Assembly (NCBI GenBank): GCA_963971575.1
Contig: OZ020622.1
Span: forward strand, 33,200,301-33,264,300
From: Liopterus haemorrhoidalis
Lineage: Eukaryota; Arthropoda; Insecta; Coleoptera; Dytiscidae
DNA length: 64,000 bases
Direction: 5' to 3'
The position numbers and the translations under genes are program-made. Under the pieces are notes generated by a model, which was not told the DNA's origin, searched no databases, and saw nothing but the letters and a program-made list of their open reading frames with translations. Positions 1 through 9,742 of this stretch are shown piece after piece. The stretch's first letter is position 1. Each line of letters starts with the position of its first letter.

Positions 1-1411
1 TTATACCGATCTTAAAAAATTATCCTGTAAATTAAAAAACATTGGAATGAAATTATCCATACCCATTGATGAAATATCCAGATATTATAAAATCCCAATA
101 GCTGATTGCCTGATAAGCCATAACACCTTAACAGTTCACATCAAAATTCCAATAACTCAAATCACAAAAAATTGGAAATTATTAGAACTCCAATCAACTC
201 CATTCGGATGGTTCAATGACCCATGCATTCTAATGCATGACCATATGTACATGGCAGTAGATGGACAAAGCATGAGACCAATCACAGGAACCGGACTACA
301 TCAATGCAAACTATACCATGACAGACTATGCTACATCCCAAGATTCTCGACGGACTCCACCTACGGACCATTATGCGCGTTTAAGATGTATCGAGGTACG
401 ACAGTAGAAGATCTGATGAAACATTGCCCATTCAAATGTCACACATCCAGATCACTCGTGATATCAGAAGTCAGCGAGGACACCTACCTAATAACACATC
501 TACAGAACAACTCCTTCATAAGATGTCCAGGAGAAAAGATCGACATTGATGACAAACACATCGGACAACCAGGTGCGTTACAAATTAAATTACCATGTAA
601 CTTGTACGTGTTCAGTGTACGTAGAAAACAAAATAATTTTACCAGCCAGATTACCATGCGGGGACAATTCAGTTAAAAGGTTGGAAAAAATCCACGTGAT
701 CCCAATATCATGGACAAATTTGAAGAGCTTACATTTCACCGCAAACGATCTAGAGACGCAACAACATTACAAAAACCTAAGTGAGTTTTTAAACAAGAAT
801 TGGACCTTCAACGTACCACATATAAACTTATCAGTAACAACCGAGACAACCTTCAAGGATGACAAAATAAAATTCCAAGACATAATAGAAGACGCAAAGA
901 CATACGCAGACCAATACGGACACCACAGCGACACAATATTATTCATTTGGAACGGAATATTAACACTAGTAATTATAAAATTAATATGCGACAGCCAATA
1001 TACGCATCCTCAGCTTTCGTTCAGTCAGCTTCATGCACCTCAGATGCATACGACCATGCTATAACTTTCGTCGCTACAACTTTAATAATCGTGATATTGG
1101 CAATCGTAGCCTACCTACTCTTTAACACTATCAAGAGAGCAAAAGAGAACAGAAAAAGGAAAGGAGTAAAGTATCAACCAGCCAGAGTGAGGAATGAAGA
1201 AGATTGTATACAAGATTTAGAAGAAATAGCGAGGCCTAGAGATCATCAGGAGAGTGATGGGTTATCAAGCTTGGAAGACTCTCTAAGAGAGAGCAACGTA
1301 GGTACTCTAACGCTGCCCGGAGGTGGCAAGCATTTTGTTAAGTTTTTTCAGGTCGGCACGGAACAGGACGAGTCCGGAAATCGTGCCTGTTCAGGGAGTG
1401 ACACCCTGTGA
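1..1411 (+). pseudogene. env: Broken envelope (env) gene of an LTR retroelement, C-terminal part
   Basis: Three overlapping reading stretches (47-676, about 546-1000, about 947-1411) read as one surface glycoprotein with frame changes near 600-660 and 950-1010. The first piece is cysteine-rich (pairs such as CPFKCH) and fits the ectodomain of an insect retroelement envelope of the baculovirus F-like type. The last piece has one hydrophobic membrane segment (about nt 1065-1125), then a basic stop-transfer cluster and an acidic cytoplasmic tail. The gene runs in from before base 1, so its start and fusion site are not in the window. Two frame breaks make it non-functional as it stands. It is clearly different in sequence from the envelope at 33858-35537, so it belongs to a second element family. 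Family assignment is by architecture, not by search. Confidence 0.6.
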
Positions 1412-1521
1412 GTGGTCCGCACACCTCACCCAGCCTACAACCCTGCGTAGAAGGCGTTGTCCTGAGGCCGGTGAGGGTAGCAGCCGGCGCGGACCATCCT
1501 CCGTTTATTACACCATGGTGG

Positions 1522-1561
<40 letters not shown>

Positions 1562-1574
1562 GGCCAGTACATAG
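1318..1574 (+). repeat. Possible 3' LTR start and (AC)n(AT)n microsatellite after env
   Basis: A purine-rich GGAGGTGGCAAG near the env end is followed about 5 bases later by TGTTAAG, which could be the start of a 3' LTR, but the LTR end is not identifiable. Bases 1521-1561 are a compound (AC)n(AT)n microsatellite. The LTR call is weak, the microsatellite is certain. Confidence 0.35.
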
Positions 1575-3357
1575 GATATATGTTTGATTAGTTAGTATAT
1601 GATTGATTTTTATGAGCTCGATTTTTTATGGATATATTTTTGATTATTGGTTGGACCTCTGGTGGTAGTCGGGAAATCAGGTTGAATACTTGAGGGATTG
1701 ACAATTATGAGGGCTAATAATTGTAGAGATAAATTGGGAGTACAATAAACAAGATCAACTTACTTAACGAAAAGTCAATATCACAAACGAACAAAAATAA
1801 TAAATAAAAAGAATATTTCAAAAATGTATTCAAACTATGCTATTTACACTAATATTAAGAGTAGTAATACGTTAAAAGAGAGAGACCGCACCTGGAGCAT
1901 AATTAAGATAGTTGCCACAATGTGCAACATGAGGCATCACTACTTACTTTTTGATATTAATTTATAAAACATAAATTCATGTACGGAAATTCAATATGAT
2001 AATTCTGTTAGAACATAACTTAATTTTCAAATTATTAAAATCAAGATTCGAAGTAAAGAACTGTAACATTGAGAATAAGATACACAGTGCCGATGGCGAG
2101 TTATCAGAAGGGGATTTTCGAGTAATCTCTAGGAGTCAGGTTAAACAAATGTTCACAATTCTTTCGTGTTTTAGTAAAAGCTTAAGGTCAGATTTGGTAC
2201 CATTTCAAGAATTAGAAAGAACATTGATGATTTCGAGATTCTAATCCTTAAAAATAATTTTAAAAAAATTAGAAATGACTAATGAAAAAACATACAAATA
2301 ACTGAGTGTCTAGTAACTACAGTAATATTTTGATAGCTACAGATACCAATAATAAGAGCTGAGATCAGGGAAATTCATTTCTAATGATTTATACCAGTAG
2401 TTATGGCTTGGAAAGAGTTAACATGCACAATGGCAGAATAACAATTAATATAGCAGTAATCAAATTAAGCAATCTGATACTGAAATTTTAAGGCCAACTT
2501 GTGATCCAGTATAGATCAACTGTGCGTAGCAAAAATAACTATAAAGACCATGTCATAGATATAATGCGTATATAAAAGATCGTAAAAAGCTCAACATCTG
2601 AGAAACTATCCAAAATATTGCCCACTCAATTTCAAACGGAACGTATTATATAAGTAAATAATTACGCAAGTAACTTCAGCAAATTTCTTTCTAACTCACA
2701 AATGGAAGGACCTAAAATAATTGTAACAACAGTAGCACAGAGAAATATGATGTATTGAATATCCATTAACCCTGCAAAATAGAATTTGAAAAGTCAGCAT
2801 CAATAAAATCAAAATTTCCTTGACAAGAGAAACAGAATTTAGTATAAAACAAGTTGTGCCAACAGCTTGGACCTTTAAACCGGACATGATAATAACAAAT
2901 TTCAAAATTTAAAAATACATTTCACAAATCCCTAAATAAAAAGGCGATAATGACATGATAAAAGGTCAAATACTGACAGTTTAGTAATAGACACATTGCT
3001 TGCAATCTCCATATCTAATTTTATAAACACCATATGTGTATTTACATATTCATACAGGATAATAATAACCTAATTTCTGTTAACACAAAAAATAAAAACA
3101 CTTATCAGACTCATTCATGTTGTGGTCATCCCACACAAGTAGCTATTACATTAACACCAGTGTTTCCGCAAAGGTTAAAAGAAACGACTTAACAGAAATC
3201 GTCATCTCCTGTAGGGGTTGTAAATAGACATTACAGATGACAAAAATAAAAAATGTAACAAATATGAGAATGCAAGTTGTCGTAGTTATGACCTTTTATG
3301 ATGGAAGAAGGTGGAAAGATGGCTATGTGGGGACATGGCCTTTGAAGGAAGGGGTAA
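1575..3357. other. Non-coding stretch, nothing recognised
   Basis: AT-rich sequence with no open frame longer than chance, no clear inverted-repeat ends and no homology I recognise. It separates the env remnant from the solo LTR. Confidence 0.5.
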
Positions 3358-3858
3358 TGTCAAATATATGAAATAATTTAAATATTATTATAAATTAATT
3401 TAAATACAAATTAAACTAAATACAACATGGAATTTATTCCATTTAAGTAAAACTCTTACGATCCGGAATTAATTAGTTAATTCAATTATTGTGTCACTAG
3501 GTTGAACCTAAGCCCTACCTAGAGCCCTTATTATAAGTTATTATTGTTTGTCCAATGATAGAGACCAACTTAAAAATTATTATTATGCTGTGAATTATTC
3601 ATTATAATTTGTCGGTATACAGAGTGATAAATTTAGTCTCGATACTTTAATTTCATTGTTGTACGACAACGATTTATCGATTTGTGTATCGACTTGTATT
3701 GTATTAAGGTGTTATTTAATTAGTACACCCTTAACCTGGCGTGGCCAGTATAGTTAGTAATTAGAAATTGTATTCTTTTATTCCTAGTTATAAATTAGTA
3801 TATAGAATTTATATTCTTTTATTCATACAAACCCCCCAAAACCAACCCAGGCGTGACA
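3358..3858. repeat. Solo LTR (copy 1)
   Basis: The stretch begins TGTCAAATAT and ends GGCGTGACA, the TG...CA form of an LTR. It is co-linear with 61848-62504 over most of its length: shared blocks include TAAAACTCTTACGATCC, AGGTTGAACCTAAG, and a final CATACAAACCCCC segment. No coding sequence of the parent element is nearby, so it is read as a solo LTR left by recombination. A matching target duplication is not obvious at this copy (GTAA on the left, ATAT on the right). Confidence 0.65.
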
Positions 3859-4176
3859 ATATAATAAAAAAATGTTATATTTCCTCATGTAAATTTGCAG
3901 TTTTTTACAATAAATAAATAATATTAAAAAAAACTGCAATAATATTTTCACCAGTCAGCGTAAAAAATGGATGTTTGTTTGGTTCTCAGTAACTTTTGTG
4001 TTGAGAAGCACCGTTCTAAATGAAACACAGTGACAATAGTTCAAGCCAATTTATTGCTTCCTGGAAATTCAACAGTCATCTGCCAACATATAAAATATAT
4101 TCAGTAATAAAATATTATAAAACTATATAACAAACTATTCTCTATAAATCAATGAACAAAAGGTGGTGTCTGTATG
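3859..4176 (-). other. 3' UTR and polyadenylation signal of the SOAT-like gene
   Basis: On the minus strand, downstream of the stop at 4177, an AATAAA lies at 4055-4050 (TTTATT on the plus strand), about 120 bases after the stop. This is the likely poly(A) signal. The rest of the stretch is plain AT-rich sequence. Confidence 0.45.
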
Positions 4177-4676
4177 TCAGCAGTACCAAGACCTAGGTAT
4201 GAAGAGGTCCGGGAGCGGTGCATGTAGCCTGGGGCAATTGACCCTGGCATAGAACTCTGTGGCGTAAAGGGCGAGCTGTATGCCGGTGCCGGCCGTGAGG
4301 CAGAGCCAGAGGAGAACGTTGCCGGTTGCAGCGGGCATCAGGGAGCCGGTGCGCACGAAGGCGAGCACCGCCCCGAGTCCGGCGAATTGCACGAACAGCA
4401 CCGGGTAACAGAATTGCAGGGCAAACCCGATGATGTACTCGTGCACGAGCGCGCTGACCGCGAACACGGCCAACGCAGCCGCACCTCTTGCCGCGCCCAG
4501 TGCGCGCACCTCCTCGTACAGGTGGTCGCGCAGCCAGTCGTGCACCACCACGTTCCAGCGGCGGTAGTAGTCCGGGAAGGAGCCGCTGCACCACCAGTCC
4601 GAGTAGAAGTGACGGTCCCCGAACTCGAGAGCCTCCGCCCAGGCGTTCAGCCACGCGTGCAACAGCAGGTAGTGAC
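4177..4676 (-). CDS. SOAT-like gene, last exon
   Basis: Acceptor TTGCAG is at 4682-4677 and the exon opens with the two bases that complete a Gly codon. It encodes the FYxDWW motif, the catalytic-His helix (SALVHEY) and the final PRSWYC, then the stop at 4179-4177. Confidence 0.9.
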
Positions 4677-6754
4677 CTGCAACAACGCCAAGACATCCAC
4701 TTATGTTATTGCCGAGGTACGGTTCATTACATAATATAGTAACATGACCTGGTGACTTGTAATCAGAAAGAGGACATTGTTAGGTCACCCGGCATATGTG
4801 CAATAAAAGCGAAATAGTATATTGTGCAATTAGCGCGGAATGTGTATTTTGCGCGTGTTGCTCACTAAGCCTTTCCTCCGATTGTTTTTTTTTGTCAATA
4901 AATAAATAATCAAGAAAATACATATAGATATGGTTAATAGTAATTAATGCGGGCGCAGTCAATGCGGGAATGAAATTTTTCGTAAACTGCACATGCGCAT
5001 TGCTGCGAATTTATTCTTTCCCGTACAATGCGCAAGCGCATTGGGGCGCATTTATCATTCCCGCATCGCCATCGACAGTTCCATAGTAGTCGTAGGAAAA
5101 ATTATAGTTGATATTTGTTTGGAAATTTACCGCCTTTATTACACTTATTCTAGCTCACCTAACAATTTCCTCTCTGTTTATAATTTATTTAAGAATGGAA
5201 TAACAGCATGTGACCACCAAAAAGGACTGGTTTACCCGTATTTGTTTATTTAATTATTATTGTAACGTAATTAATAAGTTGAAATTAAATGGAAGCTCTC
5301 AGTACTCAAATGACGAATAAAAGTAATTATCAGAAAAACTGTTGATTTTGATGTGATTATATAACAAATATTCCTAAACATCCAGTATTATGTTGGCTTC
5401 TCACTAATTAAATACCTACAAAACCCTGAAATGTGTGAAAATTCACATTTCACATCAATTTTTTAAATATAGCTTGCACCACTTTGGCTTTGATACCGTC
5501 AGATAATGTTACCCCCGTATATTAGATGTATTACAGACCAGTCATGAGCAGCACAGCTCCCGGCAGCATGGTCCCAGCAAACGACCGCCAGTGGCTTCGT
5601 CCCTGGCCGTCCATCTCGTTACCGTATCGGCCGAACCCCGCGACCAGGAAGTTCTCGACGGTGTACGCGAATACGAAGACGGCTGCCGCCACCTCAGCGG
5701 CGCAGGCGGCTACTCGGGACCATCGCCTCGGCTTCGTGCTTTTCGGGTATTGCTCGCGGTACAGCAGTGTGGGGGCGAACAGGAAATACACGTAGTGCCC
5801 GAACGAACCGACCTGCTCGCCGGATAACGCGGCGGGCACACTGCGTCTTATGAACGAGTGTATCTTCATCAGCAGCCGCACCTGAAACAAACAACATTAT
5901 CAGTGACAATATCTTTTAAATTATTTTGCAATAGTCCAGTGTTAATGCGGAGACCGTTATTTTAGACGTTTGCCATTGATGATAATACTAGGCTAGAATA
6001 GTACAATATAATGAGTATTAGTACCAAAAAAGATATAATACTTCATGAGTATATAAAATATATTCGGACGTTTCGGAAACTGCTCAACAATCTGTTTCTG
6101 TCTTCAACGATCACGAGAAGTGATGACTTCACTTCTCGTGATGAAGCTATATTGCAAAATATAATTTACTTGTATTGGTTTTAAACATATGACGCGTCTT
6201 TCAGAAGTTCTGTCATATTATCCATCATATCGTATGTAATAAGAGTTTGATGAGCGCTCCTTAGATATGATGTGCCCCGTCTTTCGAGAACGATGGGCGC
6301 CTTAGTGTACACTCACCTGTTCAGCGAGCAGCACGATACGGCTGCAGATGCCGAGTGACCAGTCGGCCCTCGCGACCCTTGCGGCCGGCAGCCACGCGAA
6401 CAGGGCGTAGAAAATGATGAGTGGCACACACCAGAGTGCGCTAGAACGTCCCGGCGCCCTCCTCCACACGGCGAACATCCCCCTGGCGGCCAGACTCGTC
6501 GCGAACATCCCCGTCCACAGCAGGGCCGTCTCTCCCGCACCCGAGAACCCCTGCGCCAGTGTGCTGATACCGCTGTTCCCCCGGAAGACAGCGTCTAGTG
6601 CCACCATCGTGACGGCGGCCACGGCCAGGTGTCGCACGCTCCTCACGTGCTCGTCCTTCGAGAAGAGCTCCGTCAGTAGCGACTCCCGGCAGGAGAACTT
6701 CCTCTCCCGCCTCCTCCCAGCGCCTTCTACACTCTCTGCATTTACACCGCCCCC
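4177..6754 (-). CDS. Sterol O-acyltransferase (ACAT/SOAT, MBOAT family), 3' exons
   Basis: Joined exons 6754-6317, 5881-5539 and 4676-4177 read without interruption for 426 residues plus stop. SOAT is an ER multi-pass membrane enzyme that esterifies sterols with fatty acyl-CoA for storage. The translation has the SOAT hallmarks in order: the basic CRESLLTEL segment before the first helix with DEHVRSVRH, VRLLMKIHSFIR, VYFLFAPTLLYREQYP, the FYSDWW motif followed by YYRRWNVVVHDWL, the SALVHEY segment with the catalytic histidine, and the C-terminal PRSWYC. All three introns junctions have GT/AG and matching phase. Known SOATs are about 520-550 residues, so 100 or more N-terminal residues are missing or in exons further upstream (candidate at 18342-18247). 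Oddity: the usual Asn after FYxDWW is Cys here (codon TGC). Exons are GC-rich in AT-rich surroundings. Confidence 0.9.
4677..5538 (-). other. Intron of the SOAT-like gene
   Basis: Donor GTCTGT at 5538 and acceptor CAG at 4677. It contains an inverted GCGGGAATGA / TCATTCCCGC pair around 4959-5066 that encloses two near-palindromic TGCGCATTG-type motifs, and a 70-base dispersed repeat at 5395-5462 that recurs at 17270-17340. No genes. Confidence 0.8.
5539..5881 (-). CDS. SOAT-like gene, penultimate exon
   Basis: Acceptor TTTCAG at 5887-5882 and donor G|GTCTGT at 5539/5538. The exon starts in phase 0 with VRLLMKIHSF and carries the conserved FLFAPTLLYRE segment and two hydrophobic helices. Confidence 0.9.
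5882..6316 (-). other. Intron of the SOAT-like gene
   Basis: Donor GTGAGT at 6316-6311 and acceptor at 5882. Holds a perfect 13-base-arm hairpin (TCACGAGAAGTGA and its reverse complement) at about 6111-6141. Nothing else seen. Confidence 0.8.
6317..6754 (-). CDS. SOAT-like gene, exon with first membrane helices
   Basis: Acceptor TTTTTAG at 6761-6755 after a T-rich tract, donor CAG|GTGAGT at 6317/6316. The 438 bases are in phase 0 at both ends. They encode an acidic/basic leader, CRESLLTELFSKDEH, and hydrophobic helices. An internal GTG is not a start: the frame is open upstream to the acceptor. Confidence 0.85.
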
Positions 6755-7219
6755 CTAAAAACACACTATCAGCTACAAAAAACACTAAAAAATTAAAATG
6801 GTACCATTTTGTGAGAAAAAATATTTTTTTTAATAAATTACCATTAAAAAATATTACAAACAAGCTCAAAGAGTCACAGAAAAATTATATTACATACAAA
6901 CTGTGTGACAAAAAAGGAAGGAAGTGTTCTTAACTGGACAGACTTACCTAAAGTTAAAAAACCAAAATTATATAAAAACTTTTAAACATATTTTAACATA
7001 CGTATGCAAAGTGGTCTAGCTGTCTAGAGAAACCAATATATATATAAAACCATCAATTGTTAAATAATCAAAAAATCTCAAAAATTCATAATAAATTACT
7101 GCACTATATATATATATATAGTGCAGTGCAGTATCCTGCGCTGCTGTTCTGGCGTTCGGAAGCTATGCACTACTATTTCACTTTTCCAGCATTTTACATA
7201 TACCATATCCTAGTTTACA
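6755..7219. other. Non-coding, probable first intron of the SOAT-like gene
   Basis: AT-rich with a short (AT)n palindrome at 7099-7128. No gene seen. Confidence 0.5.
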
Positions 7220-8159
7220 TTAAGGGGAGGTACACCCGTATAGTTTTCACAAGTTTCTTATAAAAAACTAACAATCAGAAATAAAATGACTAACAATTTA
7301 CATCAAAATTTGGAGCGAATTTTTATCTATGTAATAACATATTTAATTATAGAAAAACGGTTATTGTAAATAAACAAATTGCTTTATAGACACCATCTAG
7401 TAAACCAGTCGAAATAAATTTGCGTACGTCGCAGCAATTTGTAGTTAAGGCTTCATTCTACAAATACGTTTGTTGCTATTTTATTCTATTGTGAAAACTA
7501 CTTATAGTTATTATACTTGTTGGTCTATTTTTGGCGCAACCTTAAATCTGCCGGAGTTCTGAATTAAGGTACTGCAGGTAAAAATGATTTAATTTTAGTA
7601 AAGAACACGTGTGCAAAGTGGCATTACATTAACATAAGCAATCAAGTCGAAAAAAATGTTGATGTATTACTTTGAACATTTATATACGAAACTATATATA
7701 AAATATATAGTTTCGGTTGAGAACCGCAGAAATTTTTTAAATTTATTTGACAATTTTCAAATGAAACGTATTGAAAGATTTGTTTTTAACGCGTGACTAT
7801 AACTAAATGTAAGTTTTTTCTGGAATTTTTCGACTTTTCATTTAATATTTTATAATTTTTGACTTTAACCTATATTATAATTACTTATAAATATCAGCTG
7901 ATCACCTGTCACAATCAGTCAATATCAGTGGTCCTCAACTAGTCATAATTCTTATAATTATATTTGTAATTTCTGACTGTTTTTTGCTCACAACAATTTA
8001 AATATTTTATAATATATTATATATCTTATAGTTTTATATTTTCCATATCATTTGTATTACATATTTTTATTGTTACATGCAAATATATACATATACATAT
8101 TCTTTTAAACAAAATCATACTTGATTGATACCTGCTTTGTATTGCAGAAAACTTATCAA

Positions 8160-8255
8160 TTTTTTATATGTACATTATTGGTCTAGTGGTCAGTGTCCAA
8201 GGTTGGCAATCGATAGTTGCGTTTGCTGCACGGGTTCGATTCCCGGAACAGACGC
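8160..8255 (+). repeat. tRNA-like promoter sequence (SINE head) in the LINE 5' UTR
   Basis: About 80 bases have the look of a tRNA: a box-A-like GGTCTAGTGGTCAGTG and a canonical box B GGGTTCGATTCCC, followed by a (TATTTATTTTT)n tract. It sits 340 bases before ORF1. Either a SINE that landed in the LINE leader or a captured internal Pol III promoter. It does not fold as an intact tRNA gene by eye. Confidence 0.55.
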
Positions 8256-8598
8256 ATTATTTATTTTTTATTTATTTTTTATTTATTTTTTTAATATTAA
8301 TTTAATTATCTTTTATTTATTTTTTGTTTAATTGTATCTATTTTTATATTTTCTCTTTGTATTAAATTTGTTTTTATTTTGTAATTTTATTTTCATTTTC
8401 ACTTATTTTCACTTATTGACAATTAAAGTATTTTACATTTTAACTTTAAATTTTTAAATGCTGCTAATATTTTTAATCGTATTTATTAACTAATTTCTTA
8501 TTTATTTATTTAATTTTTATTTACTTAATTTTTATTTATTTATTTTTTATTGTTTTATTTTATCTTTAAATATTGACAATTATTTAAATAGTCCGAAA

Positions 8599-9723
8599 AT
8601 GCCTGGTTACGAGTCTTACAGTACCACGGAGCTGATTAATTTGTTGACTGCGAAAGGTTTGACGGTTAAAAATATTAGGAAACCACTAATCATTACGCTA
8701 CTAAATTATATGGATCAAGGAAATATCATCCCCCACCCAATTATGGACATTGATGATATAGAAAATGAGATCACTGCCCTGCACGAACGGATAAAGGAAC
8801 TAGAAGAAGACCTGCACGGCAAAACGGTCTATCTTCAAAGAGCCAAAGAAAACTTTAACTCTTTTGAAACGCTAGCAGCCGACGCGGAAGAGGCTCTCTT
8901 TAAGAAAATTGAGGAACAGTCCAAGTTTATTGATGAATTACAAGCTAAAATCCAGAACATCAATAAACTCAACTGTGAAAATTGCTCTGTCAATATACGA
9001 AAAATCGCGGAACTGAGTAGTAGCCTACAGACTAGCACTGCTGAGAAAATCGGCCAGCTTTCCGAGATAAATAGACTGAAGGCAATTATCAAGTCAAGTA
9101 ACGGAGCATCATCTTCACAGCCCCAAGCAGCATCACCGCCCACAGTAAAATCTCCATCATCGACCGCCCCTACAAAATGCAAAGTCTTGGTAGTTGCGGA
9201 TAGCCAGGGCCGACACTGCGGCTCTATTCTATACAATCTACTAGACAGAAGCATTTTTGAACCACTTTGCCAAACTCTGCCTAACGCCTGCTTTGAGAAA
9301 GTCGCCAATACCGCCTGCAAACTTAGTCAGGATTTTAATAAAAATGACTATGTCGTATTACTGGCAGGTTCTAACGACGCGCTCCAGAAGAATCCGATCT
9401 CTATGGAACTCTTGATTGAGCTGAAAAGCAAAATGGATCACACCAATTTAAAAATAGTAACAACGCCCTTCTGGTATAACCGACACGTCTTCAACTCACT
9501 GGTACTTCAAAATAACTTCCTCATTTACTCGGCATTTTTACATACATCAGTGGTAATTAATTCCTGCTCCATACTCACTCCGACTGATTTTACCAAACAT
9601 GGCTTGCACCTAAACATGACAGGAAAAACGAAGCTACTACAATTCATCAAGTTCAGATTCTTACTTCCTTCCTTAAAAATGAATTGCAATAAAAAATTAG
9701 AGTCAACGTTTTTTCGTCAGTAA
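8599..9723 (+). CDS. LINE ORF1 protein: SAP-like N-terminus, coiled coil, SGNH esterase
   Basis: 374 residues, intact. Residues 1-40 resemble a SAP-type helix pair (TTELINLLTAKGL). Residues about 50-170 are a long heptad coiled coil with a CENC pair. After a Ser/Pro-rich linker, residues about 195-350 form an SGNH/GDSL-type hydrolase: block I VVADSQGR with the nucleophile Ser, block III GSND, and a C-terminal DFTKHGLHL with the Asp-His pair. Such esterase domains are known in ORF1 of CR1-type LINEs. Their substrate in the retrotransposition cycle is not settled; membrane or lipid contact is the usual suggestion. ORF2 starts 19 bases downstream. Confidence 0.8.
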   Translation: MPGYESYSTTELINLLTAKGLTVKNIRKPLIITLLNYMDQGNIIPHPIMDIDDIENEITALHERIKELEEDLHGKTVYLQRAKENFNSFETLAADAEEALFKKIEEQSKFIDELQAKIQNINKLNCENCSVNIRKIAELSSSLQTSTAEKIGQLSEINRLKAIIKSSNGASSSQPQAASPPTVKSPSSTAPTKCKVLVVADSQGRHCGSILYNLLDRSIFEPLCQTLPNACFEKVANTACKLSQDFNKNDYVVLLAGSNDALQKNPISMELLIELKSKMDHTNLKIVTTPFWYNRHVFNSLVLQNNFLIYSAFLHTSVVINSCSILTPTDFTKHGLHLNMTGKTKLLQFIKFRFLLPSLKMNCNKKLESTFFRQ

Positions 9724-9742
9724 ACCCGTTAAGAAAACCCAG

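Noticed and set aside
4193..4739. Several open frames on both strands over the SOAT last exon
   Set aside because: They are shadows caused by GC-rich coding sequence; only the frame with the MBOAT motifs is supported.
8160..8255. A true tRNA gene
   Set aside because: Box B is good, but the acceptor stem and anticodon arm do not pair convincingly by eye and it is followed by SINE-like sequence.
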